Below, piece by piece: positions 9,875 through 22,459 of a DNA stretch of 64,000 nt. This stretch comes from Lactifluus volemus (taxonomy: Eukaryota > Basidiomycota > Agaricomycetes > Russulales > Russulaceae): assembly GCA_022376515.1 (NCBI GenBank), contig WTXI01000006.1, positions 1,426,001 to 1,490,000 on the forward strand, in the 5' to 3' direction. Position 1 is the first letter of the stretch; the number at the start of each line of letters is the position of its first letter. The position numbers and the translations under genes were made by a program. Under the pieces are notes generated by a model. That model made no database searches. It was given only the letters and a program-made list of their open reading frames with translations, and had not been told where the DNA came from.

Positions 9875-12800
9875 TGTAGAGGTTTTTTTTAAGAGAGAAA
9901 GGTGGGTATACCAACAGCGACGAGGAGGGCGGGCGGAGGGGGTCAAGACAAAAACAGGCCCAAAAACGCGCGTTGGTGGGATTTGTTTGTTGCTGGGTCA
10001 TCGGCCAACCACGACCCCTCGGCTTTAGCCGCGCGATTAACTTTAACTACTCAATCTCACTCCCACTGCTCTCCACCGTCGATGATTCTAATTCTCTACC
10101 TCAAAGGTACCAGGGATGTCGTCCAGAGACATCCCGAGTAATGAGTAATGGCACCCGGCATGGCTGTAGTACGGCGAGGCGACGCAGTTGAGAAAACTAC
10201 GTTAGCTGCGGTGACTTTCCTTTTCATAGCATCTCAGGACTGCGCCAAGAAGCAGAAACACGCCGCAACACCTGTCAGGGTACCGGGCGTAATTGCCAGT
10301 ATATCCGTGAAGCGTAGTGTCTCGTGGTCACTTGCGCCCGATTAGAGCGTCCAAGCTTTGTACTGTCATGACCACGTTACTAAATAATTGTATCAACCCC
10401 GCGAGCGGCTGCCACATGTAGCTGGTAACTGGACGCCTCGACCGTGATTTAGGTGCGTCTGGGCCGCGGTCCAATCAGGCGAGGCGCCAATACGACGGAT
10501 AACGCAACTGACCCTCGAGTGTATTTGTCGCGTGCCGAACCTTCTTGATCGTCGTGCGAATGTACTGAGGGTCAACTTTTGATGAGGTTCGGTCGCAGCC
10601 CTGCATCTGGTAAACTTGGTGCCGCCTGAGCGTCGGCAGAATATCGCGAAACACGAGTCTTCCGGCCTAGCCTTGCCTCGTGGGTGGAGGCCTCCACGTG
10701 CATGTAGCTGGGCTGGGCTGATCAGTTTAATGTACAGGTACCCGCCATCCCAATCTTGGCTGCCAGTTCTGTCAGAGTCCTTTCTTATTAGGTCAACAAA
10801 CAAGCCGAGCAACCCTTGCTCCCATATGTCCAACTTCCACTTCCTTCAGTTGTACCTATGTCTTCAACCAATGACACAGCCATCTCTCATCTGCAGGCTA
10901 TCCTGGTATCGCACTAGTTAGATATCTTAAACATATGGGGTGAGATCTCCAGAGGGACCGATTCACCGCAGATCCAACGAATGCTGCGACTCGGAGATGC
11001 CTATCTTGGGTGTACTCGAGAATCAAGCTGAGAAGTTCAACAAGTTCGGGAAGGACGATTCTACATTGAACCGGTAAATTTTGTCTTGCATGGTGATCGA
11101 TTTACCAAAGTCCTTAAAGAGATTGCCATTGCCAGTGTTAATTAAGTATCATGTCGGAGGTCGTTTGTTCGTTCAGATGACTGTTTCCCTCCCAGACCAC
11201 CCGCAAAAATAATCGTTTTCGGTATTCTCACCGTACATATTACTTTCCCTGCAGTTTCCAAACGAACGGAAAGTGAGGAACATAGATTGAGCGCTCGAGG
11301 CAATGCAAGGTGAGATATATACTCCTTAACGATGAACTTCGTTGTAAACTTAAGGACATCATCTCAAATACTCGATTCAACTACAATCTATGCACACTTG
11401 TGCGGGCCAATTGGTGCCACAAAGTTTCTGGTTGAGCATGGTACAGATCCAGATGCCAAGGCCCAATGTAGGTTGAAGCCGATCTTGTACAGATGAAAGT
11501 TGCACCTTCAAATACATCGGCGAGGCTCGGCGAGGTCGCACACGGCATGAACAGATGGCACCTTGAAGTGTGCTTGTTGATGTGATGCTCCCAGTCTGCA
11601 CTTCCAATTCATCGATGTAGTCAATCCAATCGGTGGGAGTGCGCATATCAGTATAGGGGCTGGGAGCTATTGTTGGGCGGGGTTGACTCGGTTGAGACGA
11701 CACTTGTGATCCATCGCTAGGAATTAAGGGAACTACAGGAAACCACTGCTAACTTTGGGAGTACACGTGAGAAACCAAGTTATTTGCGGCTTATATAGCC
11801 AAGGGAAAATCTTCGAGATGACTTTTGTCGTCCAGCTGGAGAAGTGTGGACAAGCAGGCTTGCGCGAGCATAGTATGTGCAGATCGTATGTGAACGTGGA
11901 AATGGGAAACAATGTTCGACATTTGAGGCTCCAGCTAGTCTGGCAGTACAGTTTGTGTGAGCTCCAGATGCCCCTTTCACGCTGCTGCATACAACAGTTT
12001 AAGGTATGTGCTGCCAATGGTGTTGATGTCTAATCATGTCTTCAAGTTGTGGGAGTATACTGATGAGACATTTGCTGTCTCATTAGTAAAGCTGCAAAGT
12101 GTGGGACAATACAGTAGGAGTGGATGAGGGCACTCAGTGGAGGGCATGCAGGATTGTTGCTGATCTTTATCATGACGTTGTGTATTCTGATGAAGTGTAA
12201 TTGTCTCTTGTCAAAGAGACATTTGCCATGCGAAGGGTGGTCGCTTCTCAGATGTATGTTGGACAGGCGAACAAATCGGTCGTCGGATATAAAACCAACA
12301 TCGCCAACCGATACAGGTCCTGACTGCAGTAATGGCGAGCTTGTAAAATCTCGCGTGGCGAACACATAGGAGTTAGGAGGATGTGAGACACTCTGTGTTA
12401 CAGAGTAATCATGTGGACACGACGTGTTGCGGAGACAGTTCCAGACAAATATATGCTTTGTATTGTATGGGCCCCCGCTTGAGATCATGAAGGTCCAGGG
12501 GGCGCGAGCGCCGACACCTCAGGGCCCCGCCAGTGTACCCACAGCGCATCGTGGAGACTTGTTGGTGCATCAACTTGCAGTTGTGTCGCAGGCGAGCTGA
12601 TATAACGAGGTGGAAGAGTCAATGCGCATGTTTCTGGTTCTTCCCATTGATGTTCTATAGTAGGCAATTGGAAATTAAGGGAACCTCATCGAGATGGCCT
12701 ATAGCATACCGCAAGGGAAACATGGAAGTCTTTTCAGACGACACATTGACTTTCGCTGTCTTGCTAGCCTAGAACTTGACAGGAATAATGTACACACTGC

Positions 12801-14004
12801 CGTCGACGAGTACGACCTGTGAACACATGATTCGTAAGGACACTGTTTCACTCGTCGGTCGGACCGCGTGTTCGTGGCTTCTTGTTACAGAAAATTTTGA
12901 TGACCTGCCACTGGCAGTGTTTCGTTTCAGGGTTATCTCACGGACTATACACAGTGTCGAGTAGAGGCTCGGGTGCAAATACATTCACACACTTGTCTGG
13001 CAGCTTCGGCTTCGTGGCCGGGCTTGGAAAATAAGGCGACACTTGTGGAGGTGTACCCGTGGAAAAGTTCCGGCGGACTGCAAATCCTAGTAAAATGTGT
13101 CGCATATATCCTTTTCCGCCAGGGGGAACCGCGGCCCTGATCCAAAGAAAGGCGGTTCGCGGACATACACCTCAACCGGAGAGTGGGGGTCTCGACCGTC
13201 AACGAGAAAGAGCAGATAATCTTCCCGCGCGCCGATGCATGTCTCTGGGTCACCCCCCGAAACGAAACTGATGAATGGCCACGAAAAAGAAAGCAGTGTT
13301 TGTTGAAGGGATATACAGTGGTAAAATAGGGATAAATTGATACCCAAGCTCACTGAAAGTTAATTAATCATTTTGATGAGCCGACAGTCAATTAGCTGAA
13401 CGGCGCCGTGCCTATGAGGAGTTAAGGCGATGATGTTCGTTTGTGTGGCACTCTATTGCCGCGATGTAACTTGGTACAATGTCTCGAGACGATCCCAGAG
13501 AATGTATTATTATCACAAATAATGAGGCCCAGTGAATAGAATGTTACTGGTTCGAAAAAAAGACTTTTGCTTGTGAAGCACGTCAAGAGCGAGCTGAATG
13601 GTTACGGATGTTAATCGGCTTTCTCGCAGCGAGATTCCGGAGCCGCCGTGGCGGGAGGCAAACGCCGTGGCGGGCCGAAAGAGTGCCGAACGAGAATCGC
13701 TCCGCTTGGATTCCAAGGGGGCCGCGTTCGCTCGCCGTGACTGTTCCTAGTTAGCCGCCGGCAGTGAGAAGAAGCGCTCAACGTCCAACAAGATTCGAGT
13801 CCAGCGCTGTTGATTTCAACAACATTACTCAAATTCCGCCCCTTCCACAAACTCGCAGCGACCCGCCTTTGGCTATTTCCGGTCTCTCGCTTTCCATTCC
13901 GTCCTTCGCTCCCGTCCTCCTCTTTCTAGCGGTCTCCCCTATTTTATCTTTCTTCTCTATAGAGCAGGCTCTCTTCCAACTCGGTTGCAGACTCGTTTGG
14001 AAAA
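9875..14004. other. 4.1-kb gene-poor stretch
   Basis: No open frame shows a recognisable family. The best candidate is minus strand near 11580-11700, where a Ser/Pro-rich run leads into TPTDWIDYIDELEVQTGSIT before a possible donor; no start or downstream exon is certain. The part 11.4-12.5 kb is more AT-rich than its surroundings. A small hairpin, GAGACATTTGCTGTCTC, lies near 12064. The right end should contain the promoter of the gene at 14005. Confidence 0.45.
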
Positions 14005-15321
14005 ATGGCCGCTCCCGCACTCGACTCGAGAAACTTACATCGCATCGACTCCGAATTGGGTTTTCTTGAGGGGACCTTGTCTCTCCAACCCGAAAGCAAG
14101 CCTGAGCATCTCCGCGAATGGGTTGTTTGGCTGCATGATATGGAGAAACAATGGGTGAGTCTTTTTCCATCGCCTCATGACTGTCTCCTATTCCTGATGG
14201 TGTCACCTTTGTTCGTCCTCAGAACGAATACCGTGGCATACTCAAGAGCGTTGGTTTTCAAAATGCCCCGGCCGGAGAGCTCCTCGACAGGGAGAAGAGG
14301 ATCTTGAGTCGCAAAAAGGAGGCGGAAATAATTTATGACCGGCTCCGCGAGTCCGTAGAGGCTTTGAGAGGACCTGACCAACCAGCTTCCGCGCCGGAGG
14401 CCACCGGAGACATAGACTACCAAGCTATGGTGAATGACCACACAAGCACGGACGCTGAGGGCGAACCCGACACGACTGCGTCTGCACCTGCGATTGTCAC
14501 TGAAAAGCCCAATGGGGAAAGGGCCCAAAAAAAGGAAGTTGATGGCGAGAGCAAAGTAAAGGCTAGTCCAGCTCCAGAAGTGAGTACCATCGCTTTCTCG
14601 GTCGTTGCTGTTCTGACTCTGAAAATCGGTCTCAAGGAGAACGATGAACTTCAGGTCAGTAATTCCTCAAGTATTCTGCCGAGATGGTTCTAAACCATGC
14701 CCCTAGGAAGAAGAACTCGCTGAGGGCGTTAGGAGACGACCGGTCCCTTGTGAATTATGTGCTCGTCGAAATCGCAGCTGTGTTGGCAAAGAAGGGCGTG
14801 CCTGCCTTCCTTGCAAGGAGCGCCGCGTTGCATGCTCACACGTTGCAAAGCCGCGCAAGGACGTCACGGCTGGCTCGCCAGAGTCCGAACCTCAAGTACC
14901 CGACACACGCGCTCCGCATCCCTTCAAGCGGCCGCGCCCTTCAGCTATGGAGGCTCGCCCAGTCGCCCCATCTTCCAGTGCTGGCCCGGCCGCGCAGGCG
15001 GGAGCGAGGACACTGAAGCGCAAGGTGAGCCGCGGCCCGGGTATCCGTGGCCTGCCTACTCCTGGCGGCAAACGGGTGCGTGTCGATCGAAACGAGGACA
15101 GCGAAGGGGACCCGTTTGGCAGTGATGACGAGGAGTTCATGGAGGCCGCACGTGCAGCAAGGGCATCTACAGGTTGGGACAGAGAGGCCGAAGTGGAGTA
15201 CACAGGTGCCTTGTCTCCCGAAGATAGTGCTCGTGTCTTGGGCCGAATACGTGCACTAGAGGAGAAGGCGAGAGACATCGTGGGTGAGATATCTGCCCTT
15301 AAAACCTACTTTTTGCACTGA
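14005..15321 (+). CDS. fungal protein with Zn2Cys6-like cysteine cluster, role unknown
   Basis: Exons 14005-14154, 14223-14579, 14637-14654 (an 18-nt microexon), 14707-15321; 379 aa. Residues 1-70 look helical (MAAPALDSRNLHRIDSELGF, then WVVWLHDMEKQWNEYRGIL). The middle is acidic and disordered. Six cysteines at about 190, 193, 200, 208, 211 and 218 (CELC, C, CLPC, C) have C-x2-C-x6-C-x7-C-x2-C-x6-C spacing, which fits the fungal Zn2Cys6 cluster. A basic stretch (RTLKRKV, GKRVRVD) and a C-terminal helix rich in Glu and Arg follow. The cluster sits mid-protein instead of at the N-terminus and no middle homology domain is visible, so a transcription factor role is only a guess. Confidence 0.75.
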
Positions 15322-16016
15322 GGTGAGATGCCAATTGACATCAGCTTTACAAGTTGATCTCATATGCTCAGATTTATTTGGTGTATATGACATTTAGGAT
15401 TGAACTTTCGTGTATCTATATTTTTCATGTAATCAAAGGTATCATAAGAATCATAACGCTCTCTAGTTCATACCAGTAGTGTCTGTCAACTTGTTTTGGG
15501 TGGATCAAATAAAAGATGGAATATATTGGGAGAGTGTGGTGCATGTCATAAAGTTCATACAGTAAAGGAAACTGCTGGCCCCATTTGACCAACTGAAGAG
15601 GCTGGAGGATCCTATCCATATCATGGACATTACCTTGTCCTTAACTAAAAGCATTCATCTTTTAAGCTGAGTACATCTTTGTATGATTATGTATGCAGAA
15701 TTGGGCTCTTGTAATCTTAGGAAGGTGGCTGCTTGAGGTGGCAAAACCACAAATAGACCTCTATATAACAAATATGAACACACAATGAGATTTTAAGTGT
15801 CTGACAATATAGCCTCTAACATGGCAACCTTCACCTTGAAAGGACTGGTTTCACACTTCTGTTAGCTTTTGAAAATATTTTTGTGGCAACATATCACATG
15901 ATGTGGTGTGATAGGCCCCTATCACGTAATCAAGGGGTTTCAATTATGTAGGTTCTTGCTCCAAACCTTACTTAACTAGAAAATGCCTTCCTAATGAGGC
16001 TTTTAAACTTCTGCTA
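15322..16016. other. AT-rich intergenic region
   Basis: Contains the 3' flank of the gene at 14005 and the promoter of the gene at 16017. Distinctly AT-rich. A small hairpin GTGATAGGCCCCTATCAC lies near 15908. No gene seen. Confidence 0.5.
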
Positions 16017-18209
16017 ATGCACCCATCCTCAGATGCCCCCTCCTCCACAAATGGCCATCATCCTACAAACCAATCTCCCTCATCTCTTTCAATTAACTCC
16101 CTCCCAAGGAGTTCTGTTTCATCTGGTACTAAGATACCTTCAATGTCTCCACACACATCTATCTCCATTCCTTTCCCATCACCCAAGCCAAGTGTTAGCA
16201 ACAACAACAACAACAAGATGGTGCTCACTCGATCAGCACCAACAGAACTCTTGGGTGATCCTGCATTGGCACGGCAATTACTTAGCCACCCTAATAAACG
16301 TAAACGCGATTCCGAAACTCGTGATGGCCTCGATAATTTGGATCTGCGGGAAGCCCAAGAAAAGGTGGAGCAAAAGCGTGCGAAAATAGCGGCCCGGGTT
16401 CCGAGCGCCATGGCTGGAAACCCCACACCCGCGTCAGCTGCGGTCACGTCGCTCGCTGATCTTTATGCCCAATTACGTCGTGATAGCAGTGCGACTCGCC
16501 AGAAAGACCCGTTGAACGTCCTACCCGTGAAAACTACTCCCAAGGTTGTTTCTAGGAATGGTCGACAACAACCCCAAAACACTCCTCGTGGCCACTCTTC
16601 TCGCTCCTCTCCAGACCCCATCGCGATGAGCGAGAACGACCAGGAGATCGTCGTGGTGAAGCACGTACGACCAAACGATCCCCGCGCTCAAAACGCCATT
16701 CGCCCGGAACCACCACCTCAACTTGGCCCTCCTAAGCGATTGCAACCATTGTCACCATTGACTCAGAATGATTCTACAACCAAACGAATAGAAATAGGAA
16801 AGCTATCAAAAAAATCGTACAAGTCTAAGCCAACGTTTGCTGTCGTGGTCCCCTCGCCACCCAAGCGGGTAACGCACGAACTTACGCGTCTTAAGGAATA
16901 CACACCTCCAAGACCAGACGTGTCACGATCACGATCACGAGATCGTGCACCAACCGGCGGCCCCATCGCCCCATATGCTGATACGTTGGGTGAAATCACA
17001 AATGGCAAGGCTCCCAAACATCTCGACGTCCACACCCACACTCCTTCCCCTCCTCCCACGCCTGCAACCCTCACGCGAGCTGTAGACTCTTCTCTCGATT
17101 CGCTCGATATTGATGTCTTCGGTTCTATCCCCCTCCCGTTTGATTTTTCGCTGTCGCACATTTCACATCCAAACCGCGATACTATGCATGATGACAATGT
17201 CAACAACATGGAGGACGAGGAGAGTTCGCTGTGGTGGTACCACCCCATATTCGAAGCGCGAGCCAAGGCGGATATTAGACGCACTCTGCGCGCGTTGCTT
17301 CCCGCCGACCCTGCGCAAGATCCGCCCCTGCCAATAGGAGGAGGGAGCGCAGACGGCTGGAGAGCCGAAGTGCGTCCGCGACAATCTAGAGCGCGAGTGT
17401 GGGCAGAGCGACTCGAAGACGCGTTTGGGCCAGGCCCACTCAACCGTGGGTTGGGCCGCAAGCCACGGCGTGTGGCGGTAAGTGTACATTTCTTCATTTC
17501 CCCCACAGAAAATTTCTTCCATTCGCGCTTTTTATAACCTTTTGCCCAAGAGAGCTGACTTTTTTTTCATTAGCGACCTGCGGGGGCGGCGCGACGGGCA
17601 GCCAGCGAGGGCTCACATTCGAAAAGAGCGGGATCGCGCCCGGTTACGATCGTCATCGCCAATTCGTATCCGCACACTCACGGTAGCATTGACCCGCCGT
17701 CGAAGCTTCGACCTCTCAAAGACCTCGACGCAAGTCACACCGAGTCGGACGCCGATATGGTGGAAGATATGGTTGTGGACAAGGACGAGGACGCGAGCGT
17801 GAGGGAGAGCAAACAAGCGGCAGCCGCCGCTGAATGGACCGCTGCGCTGCTCCCACTCGTGAAGGGCAAGACGACGATGGACGGGGCCAAGATGGCGCTC
17901 ACAAGCACTGCGCTTAGGGATGTAGAGCGTGCAAACGAGGGAGGTCATTTATCCTCTGGAGTGCTCAAGGTAAGAGAAAAAATCCTGTTCAAATCGTGAT
18001 TTCGACGCTTGGAAGTGCTGACAACAGCAATATGTCAGGAGAGCGCGCTGGCAGACACCGTGCGGAGGCTTGGTGAGTTGGAGGAGGTCCCGCTAGAAGA
18101 TGTGTATGAATTGCGCAGGCGCGCACGGACGTTAGCGGAATTATGGCAGAAGACGTTTGGGGATGAGGTCGTTGATTTACAACGAGGGGTTTTGTTACTC
18201 ACATCATAG
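16017..18209 (+). CDS. hypothetical protein, 675 aa, Ser/Pro-rich
   Basis: Exons 16017-17477, 17574-17969, 18039-18209 join in frame. I do not recognise the family. Residues 1-140 are Ser/Pro/Asn-rich, with a likely nuclear localisation signal around NKRKRDSETR and a predicted helix LREAQEKVEQKRAKIAARV. Further on are SP and TP sites, an SRSRSRDR patch, and a conserved-looking block DEESSLWWYHPIFEARAKAD followed by IRRTLRALLP. The last 130 residues are helical (LADTVRRLGELEEVPLEDVY). The pattern suggests a nuclear, possibly phosphorylated scaffold protein; that is inference. The start codon is the first ATG in a long open frame; MSPHTS or MVLTRSAP further in are alternatives. Confidence 0.7.
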
Positions 18210-18374
18210 ATGGGACTTTTTACACATATACCATGTGTTTCCTTTTTCTGGATCAGAGAAAGTGGATCGTTTTTTTTACGTCTATAATGATCAATTCTGG
18301 ATTTCTGGATTTTGGGTACAGTACTTTTTTTTGGTGAGGGGAAGTCAAGCCAACCAAAAAGGAGAGAGAAAAGT

Positions 18375-18457
18375 AGCAGCACCTCGTTTCGATCGAGGGA
18401 CCTCAGGGTGCCACCAATTATGGGCCCTGCGCGCTATACCAGCTGCGCCATGCTGCT
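18375..18457 (-). tRNA. initiator tRNA-Met (CAT) with 9-nt intron
   Basis: The 83-nt sequence folds fully: 7-bp acceptor AGCAGCA/TGCTGCT, D stem GCGC/GCGC, anticodon stem CAGGG/CCCTG, T stem CCTCG/CGAGG. Initiator traits are A1:U72, three G:C pairs at the base of the anticodon stem, and T-loop ATCGAAA with A at position 54 instead of T. The anticodon loop is C-C-CAT-A then 9 extra bases (ATTGGTGGC) before A38, at the canonical 37/38 intron site. Position 33 is C, as in animal initiators. Transcribed toward decreasing coordinates. Confidence 0.9.
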
Positions 18458-19376
18458 TGACAGAATGATTCTTATCTGAATGACTAAGGGGTCGTTCAAA
18501 TCGTAATACTAAGCGAAACCTAAAACAAGCGACTTCCCCTCTTGCGCCGCCGGCTGCGTTATTGTAACTCAAATGACTTAACTTACTATTGTACAAGTAC
18601 TGTAACAATAGAAAACTTGATGTGATGCGTCCCATGGTCGTGATATTTTTTTTGGGTGTGCAAATCGAAAACAAAAAGAAAAGAAAAAGGGTCCCCGTTT
18701 TCCTTTTTGTAATTCAAGGTGGAAAATACAGCACCGATTGTATGATCGTTGATCGATTTTGTTCGAGAACACAGTCTGGGCTTGTCGTTTGGACCAAAAC
18801 TCAATATTACTTAGTTACTCAATGTGCCATTATAGGTTTGAGGGTATATCGCCGACCATCTCGCCACGGGACCAAACGTTAAACGTTAAGCGTTGCCTGA
18901 CTGATAACAAACTGCCCCAGCCGATCTTGATCAAATTTTGTTTTGTCCCACCATCGAGGGAGAAGGGCCTTTGTCTTTTTTGTATCGAGACAAAGGAGTC
19001 CATTTGTATTCGTATCGTATCGTATGGTTGTATATGTTGTAAAGGAATGAGAGGACCCCAAACCATTTACGACTACCTAATGTTGAAAGTATTGAGTATG
19101 TGTACAACATGCACGCGTGCCATGTAATGCACCAAAAAGAGAAAACGAGGCAAGAGAGACAAAAACAAAAGAGGGCAGGGGGTTCTGGCAGGATGACACA
19201 CGGAGACAGATATCGAGAGCACGGAAAAGAGTGCAAAAAAGAAAGTTGTCACGATCAGTGAGCGGAACCGAGAGCTCTGAGTGCAGGAGTAGGTGTGGTG
19301 TGGGGAGAGATGGGGTTCTACAGGAATGCTAAATGCTACCGGGGCGTTCCATGACGTATACGGAGACAGAGCGGCG
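18458..19376. other. intergenic region
   Basis: 3' flank of the cyclin gene and upstream flank of the tRNA. AT-rich patches and a repeated CGTATCGTATCGTATGG near 19010. No gene recognised. Confidence 0.5.
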
Positions 19377-20755
19377 CTACCGCCGGGTGCGGGTAAACGG
19401 GCTCGCCATGCGCAAATCTCCCGTGCCATCCTCGTCTTCATCTAGATCGACGCCTTCCCCATCCGTTGTCGCATCATCACCGTCATCCCGGCTGTCATCG
19501 CCGCTGCACACGCTCCATGTTGGGCGCACCGTCGGTTCGTCGTCCGTGCTTTCGTCACCGCCGCCGTCCGTACTCTCCGTCTCTGCCTCCGATACGCAAG
19601 TCGCGTGTGAACATGCTGAAGCGAGAGACGCGGATGACGCTTGGTGTACGAGTTTTTGGGTCGGCCGCATGTGGGGAGTGCTGGGACCGTCGCCACTGTA
19701 GGCATCCATTGCACCCATCGCGCGGCGGGGAGCCGAAATGATCGGCACAGAGGGATCGGAGGGACGTACGTATGGGAGAGTGTTTCCTTGGGAGTGGGCG
19801 ATGAGCCGCCGAGCATAGAATTGCATCTCGTCCGGGGAAATCATGAGGCGAAAGTCGTTGAGGAGGAGGAAGTGTAGTTCTAGTTGATTAAGTTCGGCGT
19901 GTGGGAGACCACCGACCTAGAAATCCGGGATCAGCGGAAACGCATTTGATGGGAAGATGGTGATGGACGTACCTTGGCATACCGCGAGTTGGTATAAAAC
20001 ACATCAGAGAAGAACTTGGATGCCACGGTTACACCCGCTATGACGAGGCGGTGAATGTTAAAATTGTCGATGATAAAGTCACGACCGGTCGTTTCTCTCG
20101 AGAGCTTGGCCATGCGATCGAAATAGACGAGAAGGGAGACAAAAACCTCGTTGGTGGTCGGACAATACTTGAGGATGCGGAGAAGATAGGATTCAAGGGT
20201 GATGGACGGTACATTGCGGGCATGAAATGAGAGTGATGGTGGGGAGGTGGTGAGGGATATGCGAGATGCGGTGGTAAGGGTGGGCCAGATTGAAGTGTGG
20301 GAATAACGTTCTAGAGAAGTCCAGCTTGCTTGGGTAGGCAGAGGGGAGGAAGGTGAGGCTGGAGACTTTGGTAGGGCATCGTTTGCATCAGCGATCTGCT
20401 TGAGAAGAGCGGCAAGGAGTCGAAGAAGATCCTGTGATGGGTATTCGTGGATGGAAAAGGTAGATGGGGCGTGAGGTGGGGGTGATGAGTGTTGAGGGTG
20501 GTGATTGGGCGCAACGTGGCGTGGTTGGACGGTTGTGGAAGGAAGGGAGGATGAGACTGAAGAGGAGGAAGGTGGGAAAGAAGAGGGAACGGAAGGATGG
20601 TGAGGATGGGATGTAGATGATTGGTGTCGTGGAGGGTGAGTGATGGTTGCGGGAGACGGAGCGGATCTCCTGGAGGGATCACGCCTCGCGATGGGGGGCG
20701 GAGGCGGAGGAGAACCGGGGTAGATGAGTTGTTGAGGATGTTCGAGGGCGAGCAT
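19377..20755 (-). CDS. PHO80-like cyclin
   Basis: Exons 19973-20755 and 19377-19916 with a 56-nt intron; 440 aa. PHO80-type cyclins bind the PHO85 cyclin-dependent kinase; in yeast the pair represses the phosphate starvation response, in nucleus and cytoplasm. Residues 1-110 are Pro/Ser/His-rich and disordered. The cyclin box follows, with TNEVFVSLLVYFDRMAKLSR, IIDNFNIHRLVIAGVTVASK, FFSDVFYTNSRYAKVGGLP and ELNQLELHFLLLNDFRL. The tail is acidic with Ser/Thr-Asp runs. A second PHO85-class cyclin gene lies at 46711-48189. A 30-bp A/T palindrome lies about 100 bp upstream of the start. Confidence 0.9.
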
Positions 20756-20858
20756 GTCGACACTTGTCGAGAGTCGAGAGAGTGGCTAGACCGATGAAGC
20801 GCGCGCGCTCACTATCTGTCTTGGGCTATATACAAACTTGGCTTTTCCTCGAAACAGA

Positions 20859-20888
20859 TTTTTGTTTTTTTTTAAAAAAAAACAAAAA
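20859..20888. repeat. perfect 30-bp A/T palindrome
   Basis: T5-G-T9 followed by A9-C-A5, a perfect inverted repeat, continuing into another A run. It lies 104 bp upstream of the PHO80-like start codon, a likely nucleosome-depleted poly(dA:dT) promoter element or a replication-slippage product. Confidence 0.8.
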
Positions 20889-22459
20889 AAAACAAGAGGG
20901 AGACAGAGGGCGTGATACGATATCACCACGTGCTTGATTTCCATCCCATGACAAAGCCGTGTTCGTGGCCCGGGCCTGCCAGTTCTCCGGCCTCAGGCTG
21001 TGCATATCAGCGCTCCGCTATCAGATACCCTGCCTCTTCGCACAGCAATAATAGCACTGTCATGCCACTCTTTCACATACTAACTAATCTCTCACAGGGG
21101 TTGCACTGGAAACGAACAAACGTGCGTCCTCGAACGTTATAGTATTTCTCGGTAGCATTTTGCCGCCCGATTCCTCGCTTGGGTCTTCTCCCCGCATGCA
21201 TTGCTCACCGGCGTTCGCCACAATCCTCGCTAATGTTCGACCATTGCCTGTTACAAACGCCGGCCTTAGAAACGCGAGGCCGCGGCCATCACTTTCATAG
21301 GTAGTTTCATGATGCCCTCGTGCTCATGATTGGTCTGGCAAATTAAATGGAGGTGGCTCTCGCACCCATTTCTATCATAGTCTCCTCAGATTGCTACACG
21401 TAGCGTCCCACACTGCGACACTATTTCCACCCAATCCCGAGCTCTCTGCCTCTCTGCCTTTTGAGGGGCATACCTCGTGTGCCTGCCACAAGGATTCCCG
21501 GTCGATACCCGGTTGAGCCAGTCTTCCCTTCTCGCCATCAACCTAACCAGATACGTTGATGCTCCGGCCGTCTGTGCTATCCACCCACCGGATGTGCAAA
21601 AGCCATCTTTTTAAATGTTGTGGTTTGGCTCTGTACTGCTACGCCTCTCGGTCACGCCGGCCTCACCGCTCCACGGACCAGATCTCTCAAACAAAGCGCG
21701 GAGTGCTTCGCCGGCTCAAGTCTACGCGGTTCGCTCCTTCCGATTCGTCCCGATGTCGATTGGACAGTCTTGTGTCTCTGCGAATGGCAAATTGACCGAA
21801 GCAAATAAACTCAATTGGAAAATGTCAAGCTGTCTATTACCTTGTCCTCGGTGAAATACACTTTCGGCCTTGTACAAATACAGAAGATCAATCTAGACAC
21901 TTTCTTGCATGCACGAAAGACAGACCTTTACTCGCACGCATACCATTCTCTGTCCGCAGTCTTGAGTAGATCGGATGAACAGAGGAACCGACATTGTGTG
22001 ATATCATGTGCGTGGCAAGACACGCCTTGCACACGTTCGAGTCGTCCTTTGAATGCCTACGCTTAAATCTGCTTTTGTCAGTCCCGCCTCGGTCGGATGA
22101 AGGTTATGTGCGCCGCGGCGATCGACTCGCACCACTAACGCTCCGTCGACGCTGACTTGACAATACGATTAGGGTAGCGACACCTGCCTCATTGTCAAGT
22201 CAACGTGAACATTCCTCTGCGTGCCTTGCGATGCCGCGTCAGTCACATACTTTGCACTGCGTTATACCCTTTTTTTTTTGTCATTGTCCCTCTAATTACA
22301 TCTTCTCGTGTGGCACTCATGACCATCAAGTTCGTAGAATTCCCGTAAGCAGCTACGAGTTTCAATGTATATATAGGGACCTCCGAGTTGTGCAACAGCA
22401 AAACATGACTAGGAGTGTTATTACATAATCCTTTTTCTGACACTGTTCCCCAGCCAGCC
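20889..22459. other. 1.6-kb intergenic region
   Basis: Divergent region between the cyclin and SPT4 starts. No gene family recognised among short open frames. A T10 run is at about 22269. Promoters of both flanking genes must lie here. Confidence 0.5.

Noticed and set aside
8367..10001. Single 544-codon minus-strand protein
   Set aside because: It mixes frames: only the part between 8657 and 9598 is in the DUF2433 frame; both ends are out of frame with the conserved domain and are explained by introns.
13780..13812. tRNA-like GATTCGAGTCC near 13794
   Set aside because: Resembles a B box, but no acceptor, D or anticodon stems can be formed around it.
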